61,720 bases of DNA, from the NCBI GenBank assembly GCA_009103225.1, contig RHPI01000772.1, positions 163,500 to 225,219 on the forward strand, read 5' to 3'. Numbering within the stretch: position 1 is the first letter of the stretch; each line of letters starts with the position of its first letter. A program made the position numbers and the translations under genes. Below the pieces are notes generated by a model. It was not told the DNA's origin. It saw nothing but the letters and a program-made list of their open reading frames with translations, and did no database searches. This document shows positions 1 through 9,932 of this stretch, in pieces. This stretch comes from Chlorokybus atmophyticus. Taxonomy: Eukaryota > Streptophyta > Chlorokybophyceae > Chlorokybales > Chlorokybaceae.

Positions 1-21
1 CCCCCCCCCCCCCCCCCCCCC
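1..21. repeat. Poly-C run at window start
   Basis: A homopolymer of 21 C residues opens the window. It may be a contig-end artefact or a real mononucleotide repeat; the sequence alone cannot decide. Confidence 0.9.
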
Positions 22-238
22 AGGGCGCAATCAGCAACTCGCTGCTAAAAAGAGTTTGCAGTGCACGCCTTTGCGCACGCAAGCACTATCCTGCCCCAGC
101 TCCCCACTCCCATCTTCAAGGTGCGATGAGTGTGTGTGTATGTGTGTGCCCAACCGCATGAGTGTGCATGTGTGCGTGAGTGCGTGCACACATACACACA
201 TGTGTTGGGCTAGCTAAAGTAGTGCCTCATAGGCTGGC

Positions 239-328
239 TCATAGGCCGCACTGTCAAGTGCGGGCTATGAGGCAGTTGCTTTAGGTTGGCTTATAGACCG
301 CACTAACCTGTGCGGCCTATGAGCCAAC
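239..328. repeat. Two adjacent CATAGGC-type hairpins
   Basis: Hairpin one has arms 239-251 and 258-270 (13 bp, one mismatch, 6-nt loop). Hairpin two has arms 285-303 and 310-328 (19 bp, few mismatches, 6-nt loop). Both are built on the word CTCATAGGC/GCCTATGAG joined to GCAC/GTGC. A third member lies at 940-978, and a single arm-like word (CTCATAGGCTGCAC) occurs near 20147. Confidence 0.85.
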
Positions 329-939
329 GATACCTGGTCCGTTGATGCCAGTCATAGGCGGGCTGCTTGTTGACACTTGCGGATGACGTCCACATACATT
401 GCTTGCAGGCGCGCGTGCCTGTGCATGTACTCAAGTGCACGTACGCATGTGTGCGCACGTACGTGTATGTATGTGCGCTCGTGCGTGCTGGCTTCCGCAT
501 GACTGATTGTGCACGTACAGACATATATACCACTGTACACGTGTCTGAAACAGTCACTGCATACGTGATCTGAGGCGTCACTGTCAGTGGGGAGCCCGAT
601 GCTGCTGCTCCTCTCAAAGCGCACGACCGGAGGGCGCTGCAATCAGATGCACCCGCTGTACCTCAAGGTGAGCGAAGGCGAGTGAATGCGAGGGAAGGGC
701 AAGGGGGAGGATATGTGCGCGCATACGCACATGCATGCGCAAGCGCACACACACGGGCATGCGTGCAAGCATGCATATGTTCTTTCTCTATCTTATTCTC
801 TCATGGGCTCTTCGTCATGCACACATGCATGCATGTACACATACACACTTCTTAGGACTCGTAGACCTATAGCAACTGACAAGTGCCGCCGATGAGAAAG
901 TGATATAAGGGCGGGCTCATAGACCACCATAACTCCTGT

Positions 940-978
940 CTCATAGGCTGCACCGTCCAGTGGAGTGCAGCCTATGAG
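940..978. repeat. CATAGGC-type hairpin, third copy
   Basis: Perfect 14-bp arms at 940-953 and 965-978 enclose an 11-nt loop. The arm word CTCATAGGCTGCAC is the same family as the hairpins at 239-328, although loops and flanks differ. Confidence 0.85.
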
Positions 979-1669
979 GCACTTACTACAGACGGGCTCA
1001 GCGACGGCACTGATCAGGTCAGTAAAGTCTGGCGCGTGTGCGTGTGTGATAGGATGTGCATTGTCCAGTGCCGATGTGTACACACACATGCATGTGCCTG
1101 GCATGTTTAAGCATACAATGATACATGCCACGCCACAACCGAGCACGCAAACATTGCTTTGTGCTATATATGCTCTATATACATGCTTCTTGCTGTTGCT
1201 GCGTCAAGCTTACAGTGCTGCCTCTGCGCGTGCTTACGCTTGCACATGCAGGTGTGCTTTCCATGACCACGAGCCAAGGTGTGCCCGTGTTTGGGGGCCG
1301 AAGGTTTGAGGAGCGGGATCTACTGCAGCAAGAGGTACAAGCCTGTGTGTATAGTTGATGACTTGCGTGTTTGTCAGTTAGGCTGCCGACTGTAGCTTGT
1401 GGCACAAGAATGCGTGTTGCTTGTTCAGGTCTACTTATGGCTGCAAATGTGTAGGCTTGTGGCAGCGTGTTTTTGCTTCAGTTTTAGTATAAACGTAATT
1501 GTACAAGCTGCCGACAACATCGAACATGCTTTACAACTACATTGTATGCTGCTATCATATGTGGCGCAGTATGCTTGCAGTAGACTAGTTGTCGTTGTGA
1601 CTGCGACGTGTCACTAAGCGCTATGAATGACTGGCACACATGCATCTGTGATTGTATGGTGAATGTCAC

Positions 1670-2133
1670 CAGGCCATCATCATGGCCTGTGGTCTGTGGT
1701 TGTGTCGTATCAACAGCGGCGACATCGGCGTGGGCAGCCATGGCTAGGTGCATGGCTATAGCGATTATAAAGTCTTTGGCGTGGTCATGCTGGCATGGTT
1801 GCTACCAGGCCAGCATGACCAGCGGCATGGCCTGGTGCTCTTGGTATGGAGCACCAGGCCGCCCGCCACGCCACGAGCGGCGGCCTAACTGCGGTCAGCT
1901 GCGGCTCAATTGCAGCTGCAGCTGACCGCAGTCAGCCACCAGAGCACAGTCAATTTCAAGCATTTCAGCCGCTGCCGGTCAGCTTGTAAAGTCGGTCCGG
2001 CTACAGCCGGCCATAACGCACAATAAACACTGCCAACCGGACCACACCTGGTTCGACTATCTACCGGTATAGATACGCACCAGCCATGGCTGCTACTTTG
2101 CATGCTTGTATGAACAGGGACCATTGATGGTCC
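1670..2133. repeat. Serial array of unrelated perfect hairpins
   Basis: Successive hairpins follow one another with short spacers. Arms are 1670-1677/1682-1689 (8 bp), 1782-1793/1810-1821 (12 bp), 1829-1840/1849-1860 (12 bp), 1888-1902/1918-1932 (15 bp), 1997-2002/2005-2010 (6 bp) and the 16-bp unit 2118-2133. Arms match perfectly within each hairpin but differ between hairpins, so this is not a tandem repeat of one unit. It runs directly into the GGACC block. Confidence 0.85.
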
Positions 2134-2345
2134 TTACACATGACCATAACCGGTCCGACCTCTAACAGATTCTGTCCGGGACCAGCCTTGGTTCGGTTTT
2201 TTTGGGGACCGTGGGACAATTACGTACTGTTTGGACCAGCCCTGGTCCCCGCGTGCAGACCAAGGCGGGCAACCCTGGTCCGGACCCCAAGCCGCCCGGG
2301 CGTTTTGGCCCTGGTCCGTACGTGCGGACCAGGGCTGGTCCGTGG
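2118..2345. repeat. GGACC palindrome block fused to copia pol
   Basis: Many GGACC/GGTCC words occur here, several as inverted pairs: 2118-2133, 2233-2248 and 2326-2341 (GGACCAGGGCTGGTCC). The same word family forms the ends of the TIR element at 19515-21542 and fills 25411-26385. The block ends where copia integrase-type coding sequence starts, near 2349, so the copia element was truncated here. Neither a terminal inverted repeat nor a target duplication is visible. Confidence 0.75.
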
Positions 2346-2348
2346 AAA

Positions 2349-4321
2349 AAATGCCGTGTGATGTGAGTGGTATGCGTGTGTTTGGATGCACGTCATATGC
2401 ACTAGTGCCTAAACAGCTCAGGCACAAACTGGAGCCGGTCAGCAAGAAGGGCATCTTCGTTGGCTATGAACCGGGTTTCAAGGCTTACAGGATCTTGCTC
2501 GAGGACACTCAAAAGATCATCGTGAGCAGAGAGGTGGTTTTTCACGAGGGATTATCACAACCAGAAGCATGCTTCTTTCTTGATAATGAAGCACAGCCGG
2601 AGCATCCTGAAACAGTGGAGGCTACAGGCAAGGCCATCATCAACAACAAGGGTGAGCAGGACTCAGCTGTAGCAGGCCAAGAGGAGCCGTATCAACAGCA
2701 GGAGCACGCAGCTCGGAGATACCCAGTGAGGGAGAGAAAGGCACCTGACTTCTTACACAAGGCACACGTCGCCAGTGTGCAGAATGAGGAGCCAAGCACC
2801 TACGAGGAGGCATTGTTAGCACCAGATGCGGAGCAATGGCAGCGTGCTATGGACGAGGAGATTGCGTCACTCCATGCCAACAACACTTGGTCACTGGAGC
2901 AGTTACCGCAAGGAGTGAAGATCATTCCAGTGAAATGGGTCTTCAAGGTGAAGCGTGATGGTCAGGGCAACATTGAGCGCTACAAGGCAAGACTGGTGGC
3001 AAAGGGCTTCTTGCAGCAGGAAGGTGTGGACTTCAACGAAGTGTTTGCACCTGCAAGTAAGCATACCACCTTCCGTGCACTGCTAGCTATGGTTGCTGCT
3101 GAAGACCTAGAGCTGCATCACCTGGATGTGAAGACTGCCTTCCTCTACGGAGAGCTGGAGGAGGAGATCTTCATCGAGCAACTATCTGGATATGAGGAAG
3201 GGGAGAGAGGCACAGCGTGCAAGCTGATCAAGGCACTGTACGGGCTGCGATAGGCACCGCGTATGTGGCACATCAAGCTCACCAAGGAGCTGGAGGCACT
3301 TGGCTTCACCGCATCCTCTGCAGACCCTGGGCTCTTCATCCATGCAGACAACAAGGTCTGGCTGCTCGTGTATGTTGATGATATCATCATCACCGCCAGG
3401 CAGGTGCACCACCTGCAGGAGACGAAACTTGCTCTACAGCAAGCATTCTCAGTTCGTGATCTTGGAGAGGCCAAGTGGTTCCTTGGCATGGTGATTGAGC
3501 GCGACAGGGCGGCTCGCACAATCAAGATCAGTCAGGAGCAGATGGTGAGAAGACTCGTCACCAAGTTTGGGCTCACTGAAGCGAAGACCAAGACCACACC
3601 GTTGGCACTTGGCACTGCCCTCATCAAGGCAAAGGATGAGGAGGTACTCGACAAGGCTCAGTATCCATATGGTGAGCTGGTAGGCAGCATGCTCTATCTG
3701 GCAGTGTGCACACGTCCCGATGTTGCACATGCTGTGGGAGTACTTGCTCGCTACATGTCTGCACCGAGCATGGAGCACTGGAGAGCAGCAAAGGGAGTAC
3801 TACGCTATGTTGCTGGGAGCGCAACAGTTGGCATCAAGTTTGGGAGCGAGAGCACTGAGTTGGAGGGCTACTGCGACTCGGACTTTGCTGGTGACCTCAA
3901 CAGCAGGAGGTCCATTACAGGCTACGTCTTCAAGCTGAACGGAGGCGTGGTGAGCTGGAACAGCAGGCTGCAGCCAACACCAGCAGCATCTACATCAGGA
4001 GCTGAGTACATGGCAGCGGCAGCAGCAGTGAAGGAGGCACTCTGGCTTCGCAAGCTCATGGCAGACTTGGAGCACCCCATGGCGTGCATCGTCATCAACT
4101 GTGACAACCAAGGAGCCATCAAGTTGTTGAAGCACCCTATCGCCTCGGCAAGGACGAAGCACATTGATGTCATGCATCACTTTGTGCGTGACAGAGTCAC
4201 AAGGAAGGAGGTGGAGTTCCAGTACTGCAACACGGAGGGCATGCTGGCGGACTTCATGACAAAGCCATTGTCACCGCTCAAGTTCAAGACTTGTTGCGCA
4301 GGACTTGGCATATGTGTTTGA
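2349..4321 (+). pseudogene. Ty1/copia pol, 5'-truncated, one nonsense codon
   Basis: This encodes the C-terminal part of a copia integrase followed by reverse transcriptase and RNase H. Visible landmarks are the integrase tail (VSGMRVFGCTSY), the RT start (KWVFKVKRDG), the catalytic YVDD box near 3370, and RNase H ending in a DFMTKPL-type tail. One in-frame TAG at 3251-3253 sits where the family has the Q of ALYGLKQAP; reading resumes in the same frame, so it is a simple CAG-to-TAG change. Gag, protease and most of integrase are missing because GGACC-rich DNA replaces them. The polypurine tract and LTR follow directly. RT-dependent movement by this copy is excluded. Confidence 0.93.
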
Positions 4322-4363
4322 CTACAGGAGCAAGCGTTGGAGGTCAAGCTGCTCGCGTGGGAG

Positions 4364-4788
4364 TGTTGAGAGTCATTCCTACATACGATCAGCATCGACC
4401 CTCCACACAGGAGTAGAAGGTCGTAAGGACGAGCACTAGGTCCGGACTTAGCAAGATGGCATCGTCGGACCAGACTCCGGACTCCAGACTGGAGCCTTAC
4501 TAACTGCTTCGTATCTCTGCGTATACTTACTCATATTAGGCGTGTAAGAGCTTGTTGGAAAGCTCTGATTGTAAGGAAGACAACGCAGCTTAGATAGCGT
4601 CAAAAAGCTGAGTATAGCTTACGCAGTGCTTGCAAACGTAGACGTGTGTGTAAGTGGCTGGTATAAGAACCAGTGGACAACTTGTAATAGATGAATGTGA
4701 TGTGACTTGTGTATGCTCTGGTGGCGGTAGCATTGTTTCTGTGTGTCTATGCTTGCCTCAGCTACATGTGCATGCTAGTCCTTCAACA
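4364..4788 (+). repeat. 3' LTR of the truncated copia element
   Basis: The LTR starts TGTTGAGAG right after a purine-rich tract (GCGTGGGAG) and probably ends TTCAACA at 4788, giving TGTTGA/TCAACA ends. A TATA-like GGTATAAG lies near 4660. Related LTRs are the solo copies at 6344-6797 and 7796-8264 and an inverted fragment at 14091-14387. The 3' end is the less certain boundary because no second complete copy of this exact subfamily is present. Confidence 0.8.
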
Positions 4789-5182
4789 GGGACATCATGG
4801 GCCACTCCATCTCCTTGGTCTGCATGTCGAATTGTTTAGCACAATAATGCTTATGCACTCTACCATATAGTCACAGCAGGAGCATGTGCATAGCTACAGC
4901 AAGCAATGTACCTAAAAAGAATGCGCACCATGGCAGCTGCTTGCCAGCGTGCCATGGACCACATGCCTTTCTTTCATTGGTAGGTGGATGCCAAGGTTGC
5001 CATCCTCGCTTTTCACTGCCATCCAGTGGTTAACAGTGACACTGTACATGCGCATTGGTTGGTTTGGCTCCAATACGGAATCGATGGTGGCGATGCCAAC
5101 AATTACTGCGTTGTTGTCAATGTCGAACACCTGAGCTTCAGCATACCCGTCCGCACCCGCTAGTGGTTGTGGTCAACACTGA
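4789..5182. other. No feature recognised
   Basis: Short stretch between the copia LTR and the coiled-coil exon. It could hold 5' exons or introns of that gene, but no convincing coding segment was identified. Confidence 0.5.
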
Positions 5183-5857
5183 GGCTGTGAACGAAGTGAG
5201 AGTGCGAGCTGGACTGCAGAGAAGCAGTTGGGAGAGGTGCAGCAACAGTTGGGGGAGGCGCAGAGAAACGTTGACAGGCTGCAAAAGCTATCGGTGGAGC
5301 TCTACGTTGCACGCGATGAGCGGCCTAAACAAGAGGCATTGGACAACCTGCAAGATTTAATGAACAGCCTGCAGAACCAGTACGACTGCGCAGATGGGAA
5401 ATACAATCAAGCGAAGACGGAGAAAGAATCCCTCCAGAATGAGCTCGATCAGCTTGAACAACAGCTCCCGCAGCCACCGCAACAAGAGCGGAAACAGCTC
5501 CAGGACCTGCAGCTACAGCTTCAGCAAGCACAACATCAACAAACGCAGCTGCAGAACCAACTTCGGCAGCAACAGCAGCAGCTTGAACATCACCGTGCGC
5601 ATGACTTCATCAACACTATTCGGGAATGGACGCGTGAGGTGACAAACATCTTCCACAACTTGCGAAGTCACGAGCGTGACGACGTGCTGGCGGGTGGTCC
5701 GACCGCCTTGGTTGCCGGCTGGACCAACAGGTTTACACAGAGTGCGGGATGGCAACGGCACTTTATGCAGCGCTAAATCCAGCTCAGGGATCTGAATCAG
5801 CGCAACAGACCCGATGGACAGGGAGGATTTGAGGGTTGGGAGGATTTGATGGCTGGC
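5183..5857 (+). pseudogene. Coiled-coil gene, 5' part, split by gypsy insertion
   Basis: The frame is open from 5183. It encodes a long Gln/Leu-rich coiled coil (heptad-like runs with EKESLQNELDQLEQQL and several LQLQLQQ stretches), then a globular-looking segment. A likely splice acceptor is the AG near 5219. TAA at 5774-5776 interrupts the frame, whereas the duplicated copy of this segment at 15889-15985 has TCA (Ser) at the same place, so the stop is a recent point change. After the stop the frame continues to the CTGGC target duplication at 5853-5857, where the gypsy LTR begins, and resumes at 17135-17448. No family was recognised. The real start is unknown; no ATG is visible before the coiled coil. 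Confidence 0.7.
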
Positions 5858-7442
5858 TGTCACGCCTAACAGGCAAGGCATGATCACTCTCAGACTGCTA
5901 TGTTGACAGCATGATTGTATGAGAGTTCAACAGTTTATGTGGGTGCAGTACTTAAGTGGTTCGCTCATGCAGTCAGTCCTGGAGCTCATGAGCCTTGAGC
6001 ATAATAAACTGTACAAGGCATCGATAAGCAGCTTGCACAGAGCTGGTCAGTGTGCATATGCATGCATGAGCATGCATGCCATCAGTCACTGTGTGTGACA
6101 AGGTGTTGATGGCTTTCCAAAGGTCCTGTGTGGCCAAGAGAATTATATGTGTCAGCACAGGATGGGCGAAAAGGCTTTCAGCCCTCCTGTGGCCAAGTGG
6201 GAAGGCAACAGGAAGAAGTATAAAAGGCGAGACCAGCTTGGTGTTGGGTTTTTTTCAGTTGTACTCAGCCAGGTGCTTACTTGCTGTGTGTTTGGGGTGC
6301 TTGGCTTAACTGTTCAAGGGGCCTTCCTTACCCTCCTGTGTGATGTTGAAGGTATTACATGGGTGGATGCTTGTACCCGGTCAGCTTGCCCTTCATACAG
6401 GAGTCGAGGGTCGAAGGTACCAGGAAGAAGCGCGTGGACTCCAGACTTAGCAAGACGGTCGAGTCATGACGGACTCCGGACCAGGCTGCTTGGTAGAGCC
6501 TTGGGAGAAATCGCGTAGCTTTGTGAATACGTAAGCTTAGCAGACGTGGCTTAGCTTGTTGAAAAGCTCTGGTTGTGAGCTAGACAGCGTAGCTTACAGA
6601 ACAGCAATCGGCTGAGTATAGCGCACGCGGTGCTTGCCAATGTAGACGTGTGTAGAGACTGGCGGGGTATAAAGCCCTGACTTGTTGCAATAAAGAGAGA
6701 GGTCACGATGTAGCATGTGTGCGGATGCTATGGCAGTAGCAGTCATGCTCTTGTGTTGATGTTGTTGGCGTGTCACTTGCACGTGTGTATGTCAACATGT
6801 GAGGCGTTTCTGTGGTTTACCTAAGGTTTTGGTGCTGTACCTTGGAGTTAACGCCTGTATTGAACAACAGGCGCCTACCTAGGGTTTTGGGGAGGTTTTA
6901 CCTAATGGTTGGCGCCTGCACTGAGGGAGGGGCGCCTGGTTAGGGGTTTGGGTTGTTTACCTTGTGGTTGGCGCCTGTGTTGAAGAAGAGGCGCCTCCCA
7001 CTCCCTGCTACTGCTGGTGGTGTTGTTGGTGGTCTGGCTGGACTACCTGTTCAAGTTGTTGAGGACAACCCCTGCTTAGCTGGTTCTGCCATTGTGTATT
7101 GCTGAAAGTGCATGCATGTGTATGTGCATGCAGTAAGCCTTACACACTGGTGTGTGTGCATGCATGTGTGTGACTCTTGCATGTTGAGGATGTGCATGGC
7201 TTGTGTGCATGCACAATAGCCTTGCACTTCTGTGCATGTGTGTCCGCATCCTTCCAGGGGCATACTGCATGCTCATGCATGAGTGTGCATGCTACTTACA
7301 GACGGCTGTGCTGTGTTGGTACTGCCGAGTGTTCTGGGTGAACCCGGCTTTGGTACTGGCATAAGCAACGGCGCTGCGGTGTGCGTTAGTGCATTGACTG
7401 GCACTGAGTGGTAGACATCACACCGAGGTGGTGGTTGTGACA
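5858..7442 (+). repeat. 5' LTR of chromovirus, carrying a solo copia LTR
   Basis: Without the nested insertion (6344-6797 plus one target copy) this LTR is 1,126 bp and closely matches 15986-17134. It carries a TATA box (TATAAAAG at 6219-6226). Downstream are three spaced modules pairing GGCGCC-type arms (6852-6873, 6911-6936, 6970-6995). TG-rich DNA follows at about 7100-7290. It ends GTGACA at 7442, right before the primer-binding site. Confidence 0.92.
6344..6797 (+). mobile_element. Solo copia LTR inside the gypsy LTR
   Basis: A 454-bp sequence starting TGTTGAAGG and ending GTCAACA is flanked by the direct repeat TGTGA (6339-6343 and 6798-6802). The sister gypsy LTR has the empty site with a single TGTGA at 16485-16489. 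It shares blocks with the LTR at 4364-4788, including the promoter-like GGGGTATAAAGCC. It is the product of recombination between two LTRs of a full element. Confidence 0.95.
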
Positions 7443-7443
7443 G

Positions 7444-7455
7444 TGGTATCGGCGC
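7444..7455 (+). promoter_or_regulatory. Primer-binding site, initiator tRNA-Met type
   Basis: TGGTATCGGCGC lies one base after the LTR end. It matches the plant-type primer site TGGTATCAGAGC, complementary to the 3' end of initiator tRNA-Met, except for two changes. Confidence 0.75.
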
Positions 7456-7533
7456 TTGCTTGTGAAGTGGGCCTTGTATTTTTGTGTGCACTCTGAGTAA
7501 TAGTGTACTTATTGTTTTCCTTGTCAAGCAGAC

Positions 7534-9427
7534 ATGGAAGGCAATGCTGGGTTGAACGCTGGGCAAGCAGATGACCTTGCCAAGTAGCGCGCTGACATGG
7601 AGGTGATGAAACAACGCCATGCAGAGGAGCTAGCCAAGATGGCAGTTGTGCATGCTAACAAATCCATGCTGCCCCGCCTAGAGTTCTTCACAGGCACCTC
7701 TGATGGGAAGGGCAAGGACATTGGCACGCTGTTGCGTGACTAGTTGTCCAATGGTAAACGTGCATTGAAAGTCAGTAGCATGTTGCCAGCTGACGTGTTG
7801 AGGATATTCTTGTATCCGATCAGCTTGCCCTGTGGATAAGAATAGTCGCGAGAAGATTTGGGCGCGAGAAGGTTCCAGTCGAGAAAGGTCCAGGCGAGGA
7901 CTTCAGTCGAGAAGTTTCCACGCGCGGAGTCTAGTCCGGAATCTGGAGACTTCCAGGCGCTGTAGAAGAAACGTTCTAGCTCGGTGGTTACGTCATTGTA
8001 TGGCGCGTGTCATAACTTGTTGAAAAGCTCTTAAAAGTAGCTACGTGGTGCAACTTAGAGCGTAGGAATCGGTTGAGTGTAGAAGTCGTGGTGGCTTTTA
8101 GAGTAAACAGGTGCAGAACTGGCGGGTATAAAAGCCCGCGGTATGACTTTGTTGTAATCTTTAAAAAGCCTTTTGGATCAGCCTTGTGTGTATGCTCTGG
8201 TAGAGTGTGTGTACTTGTGCTTGCACCAACTCCATGCATGTGCAGTAGTGTCCGAATCTCAACATGACGAAGCTAGAGCGGTTGCCCTGATGGCATCGTA
8301 CTTGAGAGGGAATGCTGCCCGCATGTGGGAGGGGGCTGAACCCCGCCTCAATGCAAAGGGTATGGACACGGAGACACTGAATGTCTTCGAGGATGCTCTC
8401 ATACAGGCATTCGGGGGGTATCAATCCTTCACTGAAGGCACGTAACAGGTTGACAACATTGCGCATGCGTTCCAACCAGTCGGTTGAAGAGTTTCATCTA
8501 TACTTCTGTGCTTTGGTCGCTGAGATTGGCACTGACATGCCTATGTCTGAGGCTGAGAAGATGGATAAGTTCAAGCGTTTGCTGCCTGCAAATGTGCAAG
8601 AGCAATTGATCTTCAAGCCAGGTGTACATGGGCTTGAAGCATACACAGACCACGACTTTGACCCGATGGTCAAGACAGCTATTGAATACGACAATCAGCA
8701 ACGCATGATTGCTCATACTAACAAGCTGGCTGTGAGTGAACGCCCACCACTTCTGCCAAAGCTAGAAAAGCGGTCTTTTGAGCATGTGGCGAAAGGCAAG
8801 TACAAGGGCAAAGGCAAGAAGCCTTTTCAGGTCGGCAGCAATGGCAAGAGGCCTCGCATTGCTGCCGAGGTCGTGAACATCCCCGTCGATGTCAAGAACA
8901 AGAGGTTCAAGGCAGGGGAGTGCCTCAAATATGGACAACAGGGGCACAGAATGGCGGCATGCCCCAACCCAGCAAAGGTCAACGACACCGCAAAGGGGTG
9001 CGTGGTGGAGAGCTGTGAAGACTTGGCCGCAACACCCACTGCTAATGCTACTACTTCCGGTACTGTGCTTGCTTCTGTACATAAGTTTGACAGCAAGACA
9101 CTTGCCATGTTTGGTAATGGAAGTATGTTGTCTACCTGCCATGTTGCAGTGCATGACAATGATCTGGGTGTGCCTGTTGACAGTGAATTTTTGTTGCATG
9201 ATTGTGCTGGAAAACAAGTGTTGTTGAATGCGCCTGCTGATCAATTGATCAGTTGTCTCAAGCACTATGTGAGGTGCAAGAGTGAAAGTGCTCACAACAC
9301 CAGCGCGTGTGTAGTTGTACCCAAGGTCAAAGGTCCCTGGGCGCACTACTTGAAGGGCATGCAAGTGATATGTACACGAGGTCAACAGGGGTGCGAAGGT
9401 TTCACAGTCTATGCGGGTCATGTATGA
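7534..9427 (+). pseudogene. Gypsy gag, interrupted and frameshifted
   Basis: ATG at 7534 opens a gag-type frame. In-frame TAG codons occur at 7585-7587 and 7741-7743. At 7796 a solo copia LTR interrupts the frame, and coding resumes at 8270 in the same frame. A run of six G at 8413-8418 has one base too many, shifting the frame to the one that carries the rest of gag (FHLYFCALV onward). A zinc-knuckle relic near 8920-8960 reads C-x2-Y-x4-H-x4-C, with Tyr in place of the second Cys, so metal binding would be lost. The tail from about 9070 is a linker of unknown role. The protease frame follows after another shift near 9410. Confidence 0.88.
7796..8264 (+). mobile_element. Second solo copia LTR, inside gag
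   Basis: A 469-bp LTR starting TGTTGAGG and ending TCTCAACA is flanked by TGACG at 7791-7795 and 8265-8269. Removing the LTR and one TGACG rejoins the gag frame. It belongs to the same broad copia LTR group as 4364-4788 and 6344-6797 (shared TTGTTGAAAAGCTCT and GGGTATAAAAGCC), but each is a distinct subfamily. Confidence 0.95.
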
Positions 9428-9932
9428 TCCTCCAGTTCTTCACCGTGTTAGTGAGTTGACATGGTTGTTTAAAGCTGCTGTGTCAAAAGTGCCTGTTATC
9501 ATGATGATTGAAACTGGCACGCTAGAGAAATTTGTGCGTAAATCTCTGGTGCAACGTCTTGGCATGCGTGTCAATGCATGCAGCGAGCAAGTTGCTTCAC
9601 TGGACGAACATGCTATACCTGTGCGTGGGACAGTGAGGTTGTCACTGCGTGTGCAAGGCTATCATGCTCAACTCCGGTTCTTGGTAATCCCAATAGAAGT
9701 GCCAGGGGTGGTGGATGTCATAGTTGGCAGCCAATGGGAGAGAGTAGTTGGTTTGCGCACTAACGCTGACACTAAGTTGTGTAGCGTGAGGAAAGGAAAA
9801 GGCAGAGTCACCACGGTGGTGTTGAAGGCAGATGGGCGAGAGCACTCACCTGTCATTGTCTCTCAACAATCATCTGATGTCTCAACACTCCTGTTGAGTG
9901 CTATGCAGGTGAAAAGAGAAATCAAGCGAGGA
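9411..9932 (+). pseudogene. Gypsy retropepsin-like protease, altered active site
   Basis: The frame encodes a retroviral-type aspartic protease. The segment VPVIMMIETGTLEKFVRKSL aligns with the family's active-site loop, where the catalytic triad is normally D-T/S-G; here it reads E-T-G. The second conserved strand is visible as VDVIVGSQW. Glu for catalytic Asp is expected to abolish activity. The frame is cut at 9932 by a copia LTR, so no reverse transcriptase follows. Confidence 0.8.

Larger units (their letters stand above)
22..1660. other. Gene-free TG/CA-rich DNA
   Basis: No convincing coding region was found. The stretch is rich in alternating purine-pyrimidine tracts (about 128-200, 405-560 and 715-860, mostly TGTGCATG-like words). 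These inflate open frames on both strands but give low-complexity Thr/His/Cys/Tyr-rich translations with no recognisable domain. Hairpins inside it are listed separately. Confidence 0.7.

Noticed and set aside
303-1753. Open frames of 60-117 codons on both strands
   Set aside because: Low-complexity translations of TG/CA-rich DNA, overlapping in several frames, with no domain or splice support.
2231-2348. Coding extension of copia pol upstream into the GGACC block
   Set aside because: The frame is open by chance; its translation is Trp/Pro-rich repeats of the palindromic unit and not integrase-like.
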